A stretch of 64,000 bases of DNA from Lutibacter sp. (GCA_030683995.1 JAUXPH010000040.1:124001-188000); one strand, 5' to 3'; positions 53,849 through 63,238 are shown, counted from the stretch's first letter. Numbers and translations: made by a program. Notes: generated from the letters alone by a model not told the origin.

Positions 53849-56800
53849 ATGAAAACATTACTATTATCACTTTTTCTATGTTTTGCGGGGATTTCAATTT
53901 ATGCGCAAAATTATGAAATTAAAGGAGCCGTTTCCGACGCAAGCGGCACGCCTTTACCCGGAGTTTCTTTGGTTGTAAAAAACACAACTAAAGGTGTAAC
54001 AACAGATTTTGACGGTAAATTTACGCTGTCCAATGTTCAAAAAGGAGAAACACTGGTGTTCTCTTATATTGGATACACCACAAAGGAAATTGTAATCAGC
54101 AATGCCAATTACCTGAACATTACCCTAAATGAAGACACTCAAAGTTTAGAAGAAGTTGTAGTTGTTGGGTATGGAACACTAAAAAGAACTGATGTTACAG
54201 GAGCTGTCTCAAAAGTTGAAATAGACAAGGCTTTGGCAATTCCAACATCGAATGTTTCAGAGATGCTGCGAGGACAAGCTGCGGGTGTGCAAATTACGTT
54301 AGGTTCAGCCAGACCGGGAGGAACTTCAAATATTTTAATAAGGGGAAGAAATTCCATTCGCGGTGGAAATGATCCGCTGATTGTATTGGATGGTTTTCCT
54401 ATTGAAAATATCAATGATATTAACCCAGATGACATTGCTTCAATTGAAGTTTTAAAAGATGCTTCCGCACAAGCTATTTACGGCGCAAGAGCTTCAAATG
54501 GTGTTATACTTGTTACCACTTTAAAAGGTAAAGAGGGCAAAATGAAAGTTACATTTGGTTCTTATACAACTTCACAAAAATTAACCAAAAACTTTGATTT
54601 GTACAATGCTGAAGAGTTTGCGCAATTGAGAAGAGAAGCAAAAAGAACAGACAATACGCCAAGCCAAGCTTATTTATCTGATGAATTAAGTTTTAACGGC
54701 GCTACATCACCAGAATATTTGAATTATTTGGCAGGCAATTACACAAATTGGGAAGATGAAGTGCTAAGAACTGGTTTAATCACCAGCAATACCGTAAGTC
54801 TGTCAGGCGGTACAGAAAGCACAAAAATATTTACAAGTTTTAATTATTTCGACCAATCAGGATTGATCCCTTCTTCTGAATATAACAGAGGATCTTTCAG
54901 GCTAAATATCAATCAAAAAATAAATGAAAGAGCAAGTGTTGAAGCCAATATCAATTTAGCTACCGACAAACAAGAAAAGGAAACTTCAAATTTAGATTTT
55001 ATCACCATTTCCCCATTTACCGGACCTTATGATGAATCAGGAAATCTCGTTAAACTTTTGGCCGGCGCCAATGCGAGCAGTTCTGCGGTAAATCCTTTGT
55101 GGAACATCAGGGAATCCCAAAATGAAATTAAAAATAATTTTTACAATGTAAATTTAGTGGGGAATTACAAACTGGCAAAAAATTTCTCTTACAAATTAAA
55201 CACACTGATCAGCAGAAAATTTATTGATGAAGGAAGTTATATTTCAAAACTTCATTCAGCTGGTGTTAATCTGAACGGAATTGCCAATGTTGCCAATACC
55301 TTGAGAGAAGAATATTTGATTGAAAATATTTTAAATTATAATGCAAGTATTGGAGAAGACCATAAATTTGATTTCACGGCTGTACAATCTGCCAATCAAA
55401 TCAACACTTCAAAAACAATTTCAAACGGAACTGGTTTTGGGAATGATTTACTTGGATACGATGGAATCAGTTCTGCTTTAAATTTTAAAGTAACCCGACT
55501 TGAGGAGCAAAAAAGAATCTTGTCATTTTTAGGAAGGGCAAGATATACTTTAATGGATAAATATCTTTTTACTTTTACGGCTCGTAGAGACGGCGCATCT
55601 GTTTTTTCTGAAAATAAAAAATGGGGATTCTTTCCTGCCGCTTCTGTAGCTTGGCAAATCCATAAAGAAAATTTCTTGATCGGTTCAGAAACTGTAAGCC
55701 AATTAAAAGCAAGGGTAAGTCATGGTTCTGTAGGAAATCAATCGTTGGATCCATATACGACCTTAGGTGTGGTGGGTAACTTCCCATACATTTTTGGAGG
55801 AGCCATTGTTGGGGGCAGTTTACCGGGAACGGTTTTGCCTAACCCAAATTTAACATGGGAAACCTCAACAACCACAAATGCGGGGATTGACTTTGGGTTT
55901 CTTAAAAACAGAATCACAGGTACGGTAGATTATTACAACACAAACACAACCGATTTGTTAACTGATATTACGCTTGGAGGAACATCTGGTTTTAGTTCAA
56001 CAATAACCAATGGCGGTGAATCAAAAAATAGCGGTGTTGAGGTGTTGTTAACTGGGCATATTGTACGAAATGACAATTTTAACTGGAGAGTAAGTGCTTC
56101 ATTCACAAAAAACAAAAACGAATTAATCAAATCGGGTATTGTGGATATTGACGGTGCCCCTAAAGATGATGAAGCCAGAGGCCGTTATATAGGGAAATCA
56201 ATCAATAATATCCGCACATTGGTGTTTGACGGGATTTTCCAAACAGATGCGGAAGCATTGGCTTCACCGCAAGCACAGCCGGGAAGCACCACCAACTCAA
56301 ATCTTACCTTGTTGAAAGCGGGATCTATTCGCGTAAAAGATGTAAACGGTAACGGAATTGTCAATAATGATGACAATATTATTATCAATACAGACCCTGA
56401 ATGGTTTGGCTCTTTTTCTTCCGTTTTTGCGTTTAAAAACTTTGAAGTGTTGGCCGATTTTTACATCGTGGAAGGAGCTACAAAATACAATCCGTTTTTA
56501 GCGAATTTTAATGAAGGAGGAACGCTTCAATCAGTAAGAAATGGCATAAAAGTGGACTATTGGACACCGGAAAGCCCATCAACAACATATCCTCGTCCAA
56601 GTTATCTTAGTGCACCGGCAAATATTGGAACTATGGCAGTGGCAGACGCATCTTATGTTAGATTGAGAACACTGACCATGGCGTATAACTTACCTGCTGC
56701 GGTTTTAAGTAAATTGAAAATGAGCAATGCCAAATTTTATGTAACTGGCACCAACTTACTTACTTGGACAGATTATAAATCATATAGCCCGGAAAACAAT

Positions 56801-56857
56801 CCAAATGATTTCCCCGACACTAAGTCAATCACTCTTGGATTAAATATTGGTCTTTAA
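53849..56857 (+). CDS. susC: SusC/RagA-family TonB-linked outer membrane importer, PUL 2
   Basis: Second glycan importer of the window, 1002 residues: signal peptide (1-19, IYAQ), carboxypeptidase-regulatory-like domain, LEEVVVVGYGT, plug (ILIRGRNSIRGGNDPLIVLDG, LKDASAQAIYGARASNGVI) and barrel ending ITLGLNIGL. Beyond about residue 112 it diverges strongly from the first SusC, so it is not a recent whole-gene copy. About 40 bases just before its ATG are also conserved with the first susC leader. Its stop overlaps a spurious ATG; the real susD start follows 26 bases later. Confidence 0.97.
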   Translation: MKTLLLSLFLCFAGISIYAQNYEIKGAVSDASGTPLPGVSLVVKNTTKGVTTDFDGKFTLSNVQKGETLVFSYIGYTTKEIVISNANYLNITLNEDTQSLEEVVVVGYGTLKRTDVTGAVSKVEIDKALAIPTSNVSEMLRGQAAGVQITLGSARPGGTSNILIRGRNSIRGGNDPLIVLDGFPIENINDINPDDIASIEVLKDASAQAIYGARASNGVILVTTLKGKEGKMKVTFGSYTTSQKLTKNFDLYNAEEFAQLRREAKRTDNTPSQAYLSDELSFNGATSPEYLNYLAGNYTNWEDEVLRTGLITSNTVSLSGGTESTKIFTSFNYFDQSGLIPSSEYNRGSFRLNINQKINERASVEANINLATDKQEKETSNLDFITISPFTGPYDESGNLVKLLAGANASSSAVNPLWNIRESQNEIKNNFYNVNLVGNYKLAKNFSYKLNTLISRKFIDEGSYISKLHSAGVNLNGIANVANTLREEYLIENILNYNASIGEDHKFDFTAVQSANQINTSKTISNGTGFGNDLLGYDGISSALNFKVTRLEEQKRILSFLGRARYTLMDKYLFTFTARRDGASVFSENKKWGFFPAASVAWQIHKENFLIGSETVSQLKARVSHGSVGNQSLDPYTTLGVVGNFPYIFGGAIVGGSLPGTVLPNPNLTWETSTTTNAGIDFGFLKNRITGTVDYYNTNTTDLLTDITLGGTSGFSSTITNGGESKNSGVEVLLTGHIVRNDNFNWRVSASFTKNKNELIKSGIVDIDGAPKDDEARGRYIGKSINNIRTLVFDGIFQTDAEALASPQAQPGSTTNSNLTLLKAGSIRVKDVNGNGIVNNDDNIIINTDPEWFGSFSSVFAFKNFEVLADFYIVEGATKYNPFLANFNEGGTLQSVRNGIKVDYWTPESPSTTYPRPSYLSAPANIGTMAVADASYVRLRTLTMAYNLPAAVLSKLKMSNAKFYVTGTNLLTWTDYKSYSPENNPNDFPDTKSITLGLNIGL

Positions 56858-56883
56858 TGTTAACTAATTTAAAAAATACAACA

Positions 56884-58542
56884 ATGAAAAACAGTAATAA
56901 ATTTACGAAATGGGGCATTGCACTACTTGCAATCTTTGTTTCCTTGCTTTCATGTAATGAAGATTACTTGCTTGAAGAACCTACATCAGAGTTTACCGCT
57001 GATTTTGTATACAATACTCCAGAAGGACTAGAGTCGGGAGTGGTAGCACTGTATAACATCCAAAGGTCATTTTGGGAAAATTTGGCAAACAATGGATCAA
57101 ATCCGATTGTTTTAGACGCTAAAGATGACTTAAATGTTCCTCGTGGTGGAGAAATTTCTAACTGGGGAAAACTGAACAATGGCAGATTCCCTACCAACAG
57201 TAATGTACATGGTGATTATTGGAAATTGTATTACAGAATTTTAGACCGGTCTAATGCTTTAATAAAAGCAGCCGAATCTGTGACAATGCCCGACGCAAGA
57301 AAAGCGCAAATTGTTTCTGAAGCTAAATTTTTTAGAGCAAATTCGATATTTACATTATTCAAATTGTTTAACAATATTTATGTAACAACCGAGCCTACTA
57401 CACCAGAAAATGCACTGAACATTATTGATGCAAAAACTCCGGAAGCAGATATTTACAAGCTTATTAACGAAGATTTAACCTATGCCATCAGTAATTTAAG
57501 TTGGACACCAACCGCTACAGGAAGAATAGCCCAAGGAGCGGCAAGACACCTTAAAGCCGAAGTGGCATTATGGCAAAACAACTGGTTGGAAGCTAAAACA
57601 CAATCAGAAGCCGTAATTGCACAAGTTGCAAACCATAAATTGGTAGCGTCAACAGATTTAGTGTTTAAAGGCGATATGAACACTACTGAGGCATTGTGGG
57701 TTTTACAATTCAAAAAAGCGGTTAATGGAAATCCGAATAAAATAAACTTCAACTTAATGCCAAATTATGCTGAGCAAACTCCAGGATCAAAGTACACGGT
57801 TGAACAAGGAGGCCGTGGATTTGGATGGTTGACATTGAACAATTACATTCGTAATTTGCTGGCCCAAGATCCTAATGATACCAGAATCAAAGGTTCATAC
57901 TATGTTAAAGATTATTTATATAATGATCCTGCAACATTGCCGGCAGGCCAAACTTTAGGAACCATCATTAGAGACAACCCAGCAGCGCCTTGGAAAGAAT
58001 TTGGTAATCAGGCCAGCAGAAATGGGTTCTTTATTCGTCAAAATGCGGGCTGCAAAAAATACTTCCCAGATGATGGCATTCCTACTGAAGACACGCAAGT
58101 TAAAAATATTATGATGGCTCGGTTGGCTGAAACGTATCTTTATGCAGCAGAAGCAAATTTAATGCTTGGAAATAATTCAGGCGCTTTAACCAACCTTAAT
58201 GCAGTAAGAACCAGAGCAAAAACAGCCGCCTTAACAGGTGCTGTATCCATAGAAGATATTCTTGATGAACAAGCAAGAGAATTGGCTTTTGAAGGTCGTC
58301 GTTGGTATATGTTAAAAAGAACCGGAAAACTGTATGAATATGTTGTGAATCACGCTGGATATGGCAAACCTGGAGATTTAAGTTTGCAAAACACAGGAAC
58401 TAAAGCCAATACCCCTGAAGATCCTTTCACATTTGCGAATGATGCCAGACGCAATATGCAACCTTGGATGGTAAATTGGGTAATTCCACAAAGTGAATTG
58501 AATTTATTGGGGCCTAATTATCCTCAAAACACAGGGTATTAA
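56884..58542 (+). CDS. susD: SusD/RagB-family glycan-binding lipoprotein, PUL 2
   Basis: A 552-residue surface lipoprotein paired with the second SusC. The start at MKNSNKFTKWGIALL gives a proper lipoprotein signal (LLSCNED, Cys24); an upstream ATG overlapping the susC stop adds nine residues before it. YLLEEPTSEF is the SusD N-terminal motif, EAKFFRANSIFTLFKLFNNI and GAARHLKAEVALW the TPR-like helices, and DEQARELAFEGRRWYMLKRTGKL with VIPQSELNL the RagB end. Intact and normal in length. Confidence 0.96.
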   Translation: MKNSNKFTKWGIALLAIFVSLLSCNEDYLLEEPTSEFTADFVYNTPEGLESGVVALYNIQRSFWENLANNGSNPIVLDAKDDLNVPRGGEISNWGKLNNGRFPTNSNVHGDYWKLYYRILDRSNALIKAAESVTMPDARKAQIVSEAKFFRANSIFTLFKLFNNIYVTTEPTTPENALNIIDAKTPEADIYKLINEDLTYAISNLSWTPTATGRIAQGAARHLKAEVALWQNNWLEAKTQSEAVIAQVANHKLVASTDLVFKGDMNTTEALWVLQFKKAVNGNPNKINFNLMPNYAEQTPGSKYTVEQGGRGFGWLTLNNYIRNLLAQDPNDTRIKGSYYVKDYLYNDPATLPAGQTLGTIIRDNPAAPWKEFGNQASRNGFFIRQNAGCKKYFPDDGIPTEDTQVKNIMMARLAETYLYAAEANLMLGNNSGALTNLNAVRTRAKTAALTGAVSIEDILDEQARELAFEGRRWYMLKRTGKLYEYVVNHAGYGKPGDLSLQNTGTKANTPEDPFTFANDARRNMQPWMVNWVIPQSELNLLGPNYPQNTGY

Positions 58543-58777
58543 CATTATATAAAGTATTTAAAAAATTGCTCTTTGTTTTAATTTAAGTTTTATTTTCTCT
58601 AAAGTTCACAGCCAATTTTAGGGGAGATAAAACTTAAATTTCTAGTATTGAATGAATTTTTCTAATTTCTAGAGAAGTTCTTTTATTTAAATTATGGAAA
58701 GATAACACGACAAAAATTTTCCAAAATAAATTTTTGCGTAAAAGTTTTTGATTACTATTTAATTTAGTTTTTATCAG

Positions 58778-58811
58778 TTGCTTCTGTTATTCTCAGGAAT
58801 TGCAGAAGCAA
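58778..58811 (+). promoter_or_regulatory. Hairpin just upstream of the GDPD-GH16 gene
   Basis: TTGCTTCTG (58778-58786) pairs perfectly with CAGAAGCAA (58803-58811), ending 16 bases before the ATG. No T-run follows, so a leader structure is more likely than a terminator. Confidence 0.5.
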
Positions 58812-58827
58812 CATTAAAAAAGAAAAA

Positions 58828-60396
58828 ATGAATAAAATAAGAAAAATTAACATTGGAATTACAGGAATTGTTCTTTTGATTTTTTCCGCTTGTGTTTCAA
58901 CAAAACCAACTCTCATAAACAAAATTTCATTTGCAAAAAACAGTGTAGTGGCCCATCGCGGGGCATGGAAGAAAAATGGTCTGCCGGAAAATTCCATCGC
59001 TTCGCTAAAACAAGCAATTGAATTAAAATGCACAGGCTCAGAATTTGATGTAAGAATGACAGCAGATAATGTGTTGATTGTAACGCATGACCCAACTTAT
59101 AACAATCTTGAAATAGAAAAAACCAACTATTCGGATTTGGCTGCATTAAAACTTTTCAATGGAGAAAAGCTTCCTACTTTAAAAGAATATTTATTGGCAG
59201 GAAGTGAAAACAACAATTCAACCAGGTTATTTTGTGAAATTAAACCTTCAAAAGTAAGTAAGGAAAGAGGAATTGTTATTGCAACAAAAGTCGTTCAACT
59301 GGTACGTGATCTCAATTTGCAGCATATGGTGACTTACATAAGCTTTGACATCGATATTTTGAAGAAAATTGCTGTTCTTGAGCCAAATTCTTCAACCCAA
59401 TATTTAGAAGGCAATAAACCTCCCGAATACTTAAAAATAGCTGGCATTAAAGGAGCCGATTATCATTATTTCAATTACAAAAAACATCCTGAATGGATAG
59501 AAAACGCGAAAAAAAATGACATTATTTTAAATGCTTGGACGGTAAATGAAGCGTCAGATTTAGAATGGCTTCTTGCAAATAATTTTGATTTTATAACCAC
59601 TGATGAACCCGAACTTTTATTGAAACTAACAAAAGAAAGGAAAATCTTATATAAAGATTATCAATTAGTTTGGGCTGATGAATTTAACACAGCAGGTTTA
59701 CCCGATTCAACAAAATGGAATTATAATGTTGGCGGTGATGGTTATGGCAACAATGAAAAGCAATTTTATTTGGAAAAAACTCTTGAAAATTCGTTTGTAA
59801 AAGATGGAAAATTGCATATTGTTGCTTTGAAAAAAGAACATCAGAATTCGCAATACACCTCTGCCCGATTAACAACTTACGGAAAATATAGCTTACAATA
59901 CGGTAAAATTGAAGTGATGGCAAAGTTACCTGAAGGAAAAGGCACTTGGCCTGCCATTTGGATGCTTCCCGAAAGTCTGAGAAAAAAAGAGGAAACTTGG
60001 CCCACGTGTGGAGAAATTGACATTATGGAACACGTGGGAAATGATCCAAATATGGTTCATACAACACTGCATACCCAATTGTACAACCATATGCATAATA
60101 CGCAAATTTCTCATTTTGAGAGATTGACAGATGTTTTTAACACCTCTCATTTATACAGCGTTGAATGGGAACCTGATACCATCAAATTTTTTATTGACAA
60201 TAAGTTGTTTTTTGAAGCTTTTAAAGGACAAGACGGAAAAGACACTTCCAATGAAGGCTGGCCATTTGACAAACCGTATTTTTTAATTTTAAATCTTGCC
60301 ATCGGCGGAAATTGGGGCGGTGAAATTGATGACACCATTTTTCCTGCCCAAATGCAAATAGATTACGTTAGAATCTATCAAAAACCAACACTTTAA
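58828..60396 (+). CDS. Bifunctional fusion: glycerophosphodiester phosphodiesterase + GH16 glucanase (lipoprotein)
   Basis: A single 522-codon frame joins two complete enzymes after a lipoprotein signal (IFSACVST, Cys22). Residues about 38-268 are a GDPD domain with HRG (H43, R44), ENS (E54), EFDVR (E72, D74), THDPT (H87), FCEIKP (E137) and the end motif AWTVNEASDLEWL...FITTDEP. Residues about 278-520 are a GH16 jelly-roll with GEIDIMEH (E396, D398, E401). GDPDs cleave glycerol-phosphodiesters, so the fusion suggests a beta-glucan carrying phosphoglycerol or a similar group. It lies after the second susCD pair. Confidence 0.9.
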   Translation: MNKIRKINIGITGIVLLIFSACVSTKPTLINKISFAKNSVVAHRGAWKKNGLPENSIASLKQAIELKCTGSEFDVRMTADNVLIVTHDPTYNNLEIEKTNYSDLAALKLFNGEKLPTLKEYLLAGSENNNSTRLFCEIKPSKVSKERGIVIATKVVQLVRDLNLQHMVTYISFDIDILKKIAVLEPNSSTQYLEGNKPPEYLKIAGIKGADYHYFNYKKHPEWIENAKKNDIILNAWTVNEASDLEWLLANNFDFITTDEPELLLKLTKERKILYKDYQLVWADEFNTAGLPDSTKWNYNVGGDGYGNNEKQFYLEKTLENSFVKDGKLHIVALKKEHQNSQYTSARLTTYGKYSLQYGKIEVMAKLPEGKGTWPAIWMLPESLRKKEETWPTCGEIDIMEHVGNDPNMVHTTLHTQLYNHMHNTQISHFERLTDVFNTSHLYSVEWEPDTIKFFIDNKLFFEAFKGQDGKDTSNEGWPFDKPYFLILNLAIGGNWGGEIDDTIFPAQMQIDYVRIYQKPTL

Positions 60397-60436
60397 ATTT
60401 TTTGTAAAAATAATGATTTAAGTTAAACTGAAATAA

Positions 60437-60456
60437 ACCTGTCTGAATCGACAGGT
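60437..60456 (+). terminator. Hairpin after the GDPD-GH16 gene
   Basis: AACCTGTC-TGAA-GACAGGTT-type stem (loop TGAATC) 40 bases past the stop; the T-run is weak, so termination is uncertain. Confidence 0.4.
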
Positions 60457-60552
60457 TCAGTTTGGCAATTGAATGCTTTAAAGAAAATCAATGTTGTCCG
60501 ATAAAAATCCATAACATTTAATAAATCTCAATATGAATGGGACTTGACAAAC

Positions 60553-60698
60553 GGGTCGCCCCGATGGGGCTTGTTTTTAATGAAAATCTATTTTCTACAA
60601 GCAGGTCGTCCCGATGGGACTAAAAACAGCTCCGTAGGAGCGAAATGTTTGTAGAATATTGTAAAAAGTCAGGTTTAAAGCCACATCGGGGCGACCTG
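60553..60698. repeat. Composite intergenic repeat (GGTCGYCCCGATGGG units with CTCCGTAGGAG hairpin)
   Basis: Two direct units (GGTCGCCCCGATGGGGC at about 60554 and GGTCGTCCCGATGGGAC at 60604) and one inverted unit (ATCGGGGCGACC near 60684). Between them TTCTACAA (about 60593) pairs with TTGTAGAA (60649-60656) around a GCTCC-GTA-GGAGC hairpin (60629-60641). This type of element recurs in many Bacteroidota genomes. The remaining part of the 496-base gap before the SGNH gene is AT-rich with no gene. Confidence 0.65.
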
Positions 60699-60892
60699 TT
60701 TATTTTGAAAAATTTAACCGGACAATAATGAAAGAAAATATAATTTTCATCGTTTGTTTAATAAATTTGTGTACCTAATTTTGTTGAGGTAAAAATTAAC
60801 ACATTGCCAATAATTATCAATACCTTTAGCCTTTATGCTATTTATATTAGCAGAACTTAAAAAATTAAACCCTTAAATTTATTGTAACAACC

Positions 60893-61546
60893 ATGAAAAT
60901 TCAAAAAAATATTTTAATCCTGCTTTTATTAATTTCAACAAATACGTTTGCGCAAGAGTATCAAAAAATATGGCAAACAGAAATTGACGCTTTCGACAAA
61001 TTAAATGGAGATAATCTTATGCAAGAAGGCATTCTTTTTACAGGAAGTTCGTCCATTAGAATGTGGAAAGATCCCGCCAAAGATTTCAACAATCCGAAAA
61101 TTCTGAACAGAGGTTTCGGAGGCTCCCAAATCTTAGATTTAATAGAAAATTTTGATCAAATAATTTTAAAATATCATCCCAAAAAAATCGTTATTTATTC
61201 AGGAGACAACGATATTCAGGAAGGGAAATCGGCCGAAATTGTTTTTGGGGATTTCTGTACATTATATGGCATGATTAAAGCCAAATTGCCAAATGCCGAG
61301 GTGTATTATATCGCTATCAAACCAAGTTTAAACCGTTGGGCAAAAGTAATAGAAATGCAAAAAGCAAATACCATGATTAATGAGTATTTAAACACCAAAT
61401 CAAATGCCTCTTTTGTGGATATATTTTCACCTATGATTGATATAAGCGGTAAACCAAGCGAAAAATGGTTTATGGAAGACGGCTTGCATATGACTGATGA
61501 AGGCTATCAATTATGGACAAAGATTTTGGCGCCGTATATTAAATAG
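60893..61546 (+). CDS. Secreted SGNH/GDSL-type esterase
   Basis: A 217-residue exported hydrolase (signal peptide about 1-20, TFAQ). The four SGNH blocks are present: FTGSSSIR (catalytic Ser about S53), NRGFGGSQ (G74), YSGDNDIQEG (N106) and EDGLHMTDEGY (D196, H199). Such enzymes remove acetyl or other acyl groups from glycans, or act as lipases. At the end of a glucan locus it could deacylate the substrate, though it is separated from the fusion gene by about 500 bases and may be independent. Confidence 0.9.
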   Translation: MKIQKNILILLLLISTNTFAQEYQKIWQTEIDAFDKLNGDNLMQEGILFTGSSSIRMWKDPAKDFNNPKILNRGFGGSQILDLIENFDQIILKYHPKKIVIYSGDNDIQEGKSAEIVFGDFCTLYGMIKAKLPNAEVYYIAIKPSLNRWAKVIEMQKANTMINEYLNTKSNASFVDIFSPMIDISGKPSEKWFMEDGLHMTDEGYQLWTKILAPYIK

Positions 61547-61647
61547 CGATAATTTTCAGGATTTTTAGGCAATAATACCAGTAAAAAGCATTTTTTGCAA
61601 ACATCTTTATTTAAAAGGATGATTGGTTTTTTAACGTATTTTCTACC

Positions 61648-63177
61648 TTATTTCTGATTGTGATTTTTTTTAAGAAGTTCATTTAAGGGAATATTTGTCA
61701 ATCTACTTTCAATAAAAGAAAGAAAATCGAAGTATTTTAAATATCTTTTCTCATAGTTTTCTTCTCTAATCGCCTTAATTTTTTTTGTGTAGTAATTCCA
61801 AATTTTTTCTCTTGATTTTTGATATTGCGGCAGCGGATAAGATCCGACAAATTTGAATACAATTTTTTCGGTTTTACTGAGCCTTCCTGAAGTTAAATTT
61901 CTCTTCAATGCAATGCTTTCATTTTCAACATAATCCATATCGCCCAATTCGGCTTTTATCATCAGATTTATGAGTCGAACAACTCTAAATAAAGGCAATG
62001 GTTGAAATATTTTACCTTCCAAAAGAATAATTTTAATCATTTTATGAGCTTCAGCAAATTTGTATTGTGAAAAAAGCAAAATGGTATTGATAAGGTGAAA
62101 TTGCAACTGTTTGTCAAGTGGCAATAACGTGACTTTTTTTAGTAAGGATTCTCTAAACCCATCTTGTATTGCAATTGTTTTCTCAAAATCGCCTTTATGG
62201 ATTATCACAATAATCTGATAATAATAATCTAACCAAATCACTTTTAACAGGAAATCTTCCGGATAATCCTTTTTGTTCAATAACCTTAATTTTTGCTGAA
62301 AATGCAGCATTTCATTATAGATTCCACTGGTAATAAGGCTTTCTAAAATACCTTCAATAGCATTTAAGTAATAAATTGGAGGGTTCTGTTTAATTTTGGG
62401 ATTTTCTCCAAACAATAAAATAAGCTGTTTATAATTTCTTATGGCTGAAGCATAATTTCCTGTCTCTAAATAGTAAGTTGATTGAAATAATAAGTGGAAT
62501 TTTTCAATTTGTTTGTTAGAAGTAGGATTGTTAGAAATTAAATTTAATTCACTCAATACTAAATCATTTAATTCTTCCCTTTTTTCTTTTGCGCTAGCCA
62601 TACTTTTATGTAAAATACGATAATTTAAAATGTCACTTAAAAAGTAAGATTGATTTATAATTCTGGAATATTTCATCAACTCCTGCAATTTTACCTGCTT
62701 GCCTATGAGTTGTTTTTCTGATAAATTTGGAAATCCCAAAGTACCCAAAAAATACATTTCAGTTTTAGCAATTATAATTTGCAGATTCTCTGCATTAAAA
62801 AGCGAAGCATAGTTATCAGCTTGGTTTAAAGTATGAAAAGCTTCGTCTATAAGTTTCCGCTCAAATAGAATATTGGCTTTTTCAATCATCATAAATATTT
62901 GTGATTGCATATCCTTTTTCGATCGTTTGTGAACCAGAAAGTCAAGCAACTGATTATACAAGTATCCTGCTGCTATTTCCACGTTTTTGTTTCTACTGAT
63001 ATCCAAAAATTCATTCTCCAATTTTTCAAATCGGCCATTTGGTAAATTGTCTATAATATCAAATAGTTGTAAATAGGCTTTTTCACCACTTTGTGTTGAA
63101 CAGTAGATTTTGAAACTTCGTTTTTCCGACTTTCCCATTGAAGCAATAACCACTCGACTTCTTTCAATATTTTTCAT
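61648..63177 (-). CDS. TPR-like protein of unknown function
   Basis: A 509-residue, all-helical protein with no signal peptide. Its N-terminus (MGKSEKRSFKIYCSTQSGEKAYLQLFDII) matches a recurrent Bacteroidota pattern S-x-x-EKR-x-FK...GEK-x-Y-x-x-LF in uncharacterised proteins. Leucine/tyrosine-rich helical repeats follow (FHLLFQSTYYLETGNYASAIRNYKQLI; INTILLFSQYKFAEAHKMI), like tetratricopeptide repeats. I know no function. It faces away from the SGNH gene's neighbourhood and diverges from rbsK. Confidence 0.8.
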   Translation of the reverse strand: MKNIERSRVVIASMGKSEKRSFKIYCSTQSGEKAYLQLFDIIDNLPNGRFEKLENEFLDISRNKNVEIAAGYLYNQLLDFLVHKRSKKDMQSQIFMMIEKANILFERKLIDEAFHTLNQADNYASLFNAENLQIIIAKTEMYFLGTLGFPNLSEKQLIGKQVKLQELMKYSRIINQSYFLSDILNYRILHKSMASAKEKREELNDLVLSELNLISNNPTSNKQIEKFHLLFQSTYYLETGNYASAIRNYKQLILLFGENPKIKQNPPIYYLNAIEGILESLITSGIYNEMLHFQQKLRLLNKKDYPEDFLLKVIWLDYYYQIIVIIHKGDFEKTIAIQDGFRESLLKKVTLLPLDKQLQFHLINTILLFSQYKFAEAHKMIKIILLEGKIFQPLPLFRVVRLINLMIKAELGDMDYVENESIALKRNLTSGRLSKTEKIVFKFVGSYPLPQYQKSREKIWNYYTKKIKAIREENYEKRYLKYFDFLSFIESRLTNIPLNELLKKNHNQK

Positions 63178-63230
63178 ATTTTATTATTGTTAGATAACTG
63201 AAATACAACATTTTAATACATATATATATG

Positions 63231-63238
63231 CAAATATA
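63231..63238 (-). promoter_or_regulatory. -7 element TATATTTG of the TPR-like gene
   Basis: Exact consensus on the minus strand, 54 bases before the ATG; no good TTG at -33. Confidence 0.4.

Noticed and set aside
56857-56883. ATG overlapping the susC 2 stop as susD start
   Set aside because: It would put nine residues before the lipoprotein signal; the ATG at 56884 gives a normal signal.
58828-60396. GDPD-GH16 as two genes joined by a sequencing error or missed stop
   Set aside because: The frame is continuous with a short linker, one lipoprotein signal at the start and no internal start with its own signal peptide, so a genuine fusion is more likely.
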